Shown: positions 63,495 to 64,000 of the stretch, in pieces
How positions within the stretch are numbered: position 1 is the first letter of the stretch
Layout: each line of letters starts with the position of its first letter
Origin: Capitulum mitella
Lineage: Eukaryota > Arthropoda > Thecostraca > Pollicipedomorpha > Pollicipedidae
NCBI GenBank assembly: GCA_030062745.1
Contig: CP099839.1
Coordinates: forward strand, 27,961,451-28,025,450
Length of the DNA: 64,000 nt
Direction of reading: 5' to 3'
Position numbers and translations under genes: made by a program
Notes under the pieces: model-generated
Told to the model about the DNA's origin: nothing
The model's database searches: none
What the model saw: the letters and a program-made list of their open reading frames with translations, nothing else

Positions 63495-64000
63495 AGTAGG
63501 GGAGACCGGGGTCAAATGTAACACGGGACAATTGTAACAGAAGCTTTTACTTCGAAACTTACAGATGGATGACGCTGGAGGCACTACTGGACATGCGCAG
63601 TAAACTGTTCTTTTTCCTCACGGGGTTTCAGGCCAGTGCGGCGGGTGAGTCGATTGTGCTCTTCACAATTGTGTTTTCTGGAGTGTATTGTAACTTTGTT
63701 TATCTTTTAATATGATCAGCTCATTCACGTATCGTACTAGACACGGATTTAAGAGTTTGTGTGGGGTGGGTGGGGGTACCTGGTCAAAAAATGAGTGCAT
63801 CAGTTGCCGCCCGCGCCGCCTTGTTTTGCGTCATTTTTGTCTTAAAGATGGCGTGGCGTGACGGAGACAATTGTAACATTTTTGCTGGGACCAAATGTAA
63901 CAGTATTACAACTGACCCCTATGGCCAGACCATTAAACCCACATTTATGTAAAATATCAATGCACTTGGCATAAATGTAACCACTGGGGGCGGAGACTAT
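63495..64000. mobile_element. Possible transposon end with repeated TGTAACA words, cut by window edge
   Basis: GGGGAGACCGGGGTCAAATG begins a segment in which (A/G)CAA(T/A)TGTAACA recurs at about 63513, 63528, 63869, 63890 and 63976. The start resembles terminal repeats I have seen in invertebrate DNA transposons, but the partner end is not in view. Confidence 0.35.

Noticed and set aside
1-64000. CRISPR array, operon or bacterial regulatory features
   Set aside because: Spliced genes, tRNAs without encoded CCA and eukaryotic transposons show nuclear eukaryotic DNA. The regular repeats are minisatellites without unique spacers.

Overview
The window is intron-rich, strongly mosaic eukaryotic DNA. 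Codon use is extremely GC-rich in exons, with long Ala/Pro/Gly/Arg tracts. Introns are full of minisatellites and DNA transposons, and an AT-rich block (about 39.6-51.3 kb) holds no recognisable gene. Gene content (APC, a C2H2 zinc-finger gene, importin-13) and style fit an invertebrate, most likely an arthropod such as a crustacean; that placement is inference from gene style, not from a marker.

Layout. (1) About 0.5-26.2 kb, plus strand: most of an adenomatous polyposis coli (APC) homologue. Sixteen exons join with matching phases into one open frame of 7,122 nt, stop included (about 2,373 codons; the 5' end lies upstream). It carries the armadillo domain, a SAMP/axin-binding-like motif, the basic region, an EB1-binding SxIP motif and the conserved C-terminal PFNYNP motif. 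The large intron 3 contains a decayed transposon-related gene and a palindromic hairpin element. (2) 28.3-39.6 kb, minus strand, convergent with APC: seven exons of a C2H2 zinc-finger gene, all separated by phase-1 introns, beginning with a RING-like Cys/His cluster. Its introns hold three intact tRNA-Gly(TCC) genes and one degenerate copy, all on the opposite strand, inside related duplicated modules, one of which was split by a pogo/Tigger transposon. (3) 42.7-48.2 kb: a 5.4-kb fold-back element with about 850-bp near-identical inverted arms and two opposed arrays of a roughly 187-bp unit. (4) 51.4-61.0 kb, plus strand: the first ten exons of importin-13 (IPO13), cut off by the window end. 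Intron 1 may contain exons of an unidentified minus-strand gene. A tRNA-Arg(ACG) lies at 62.6 kb.

The most unusual signal is recurrent. Tandem repeats sit exactly on exon/intron junctions and each unit re-copies the splice site. I see this at APC exons 2 (both sides), 3, 5, 7 and 14, on both sides of one zinc-finger exon, and possibly at a minus-strand donor inside IPO13 intron 1. In APC exon 2 the unit is 36 bp and every surviving acceptor stays in frame. This looks like a genome-wide tendency for splice junctions to seed minisatellites, giving spare splice sites and possibly new introns or alternative exon ends.

Exon boundaries come from hand translation, splice consensus and phase bookkeeping. 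Domain identity rests on remembered family sequences, with no database search.
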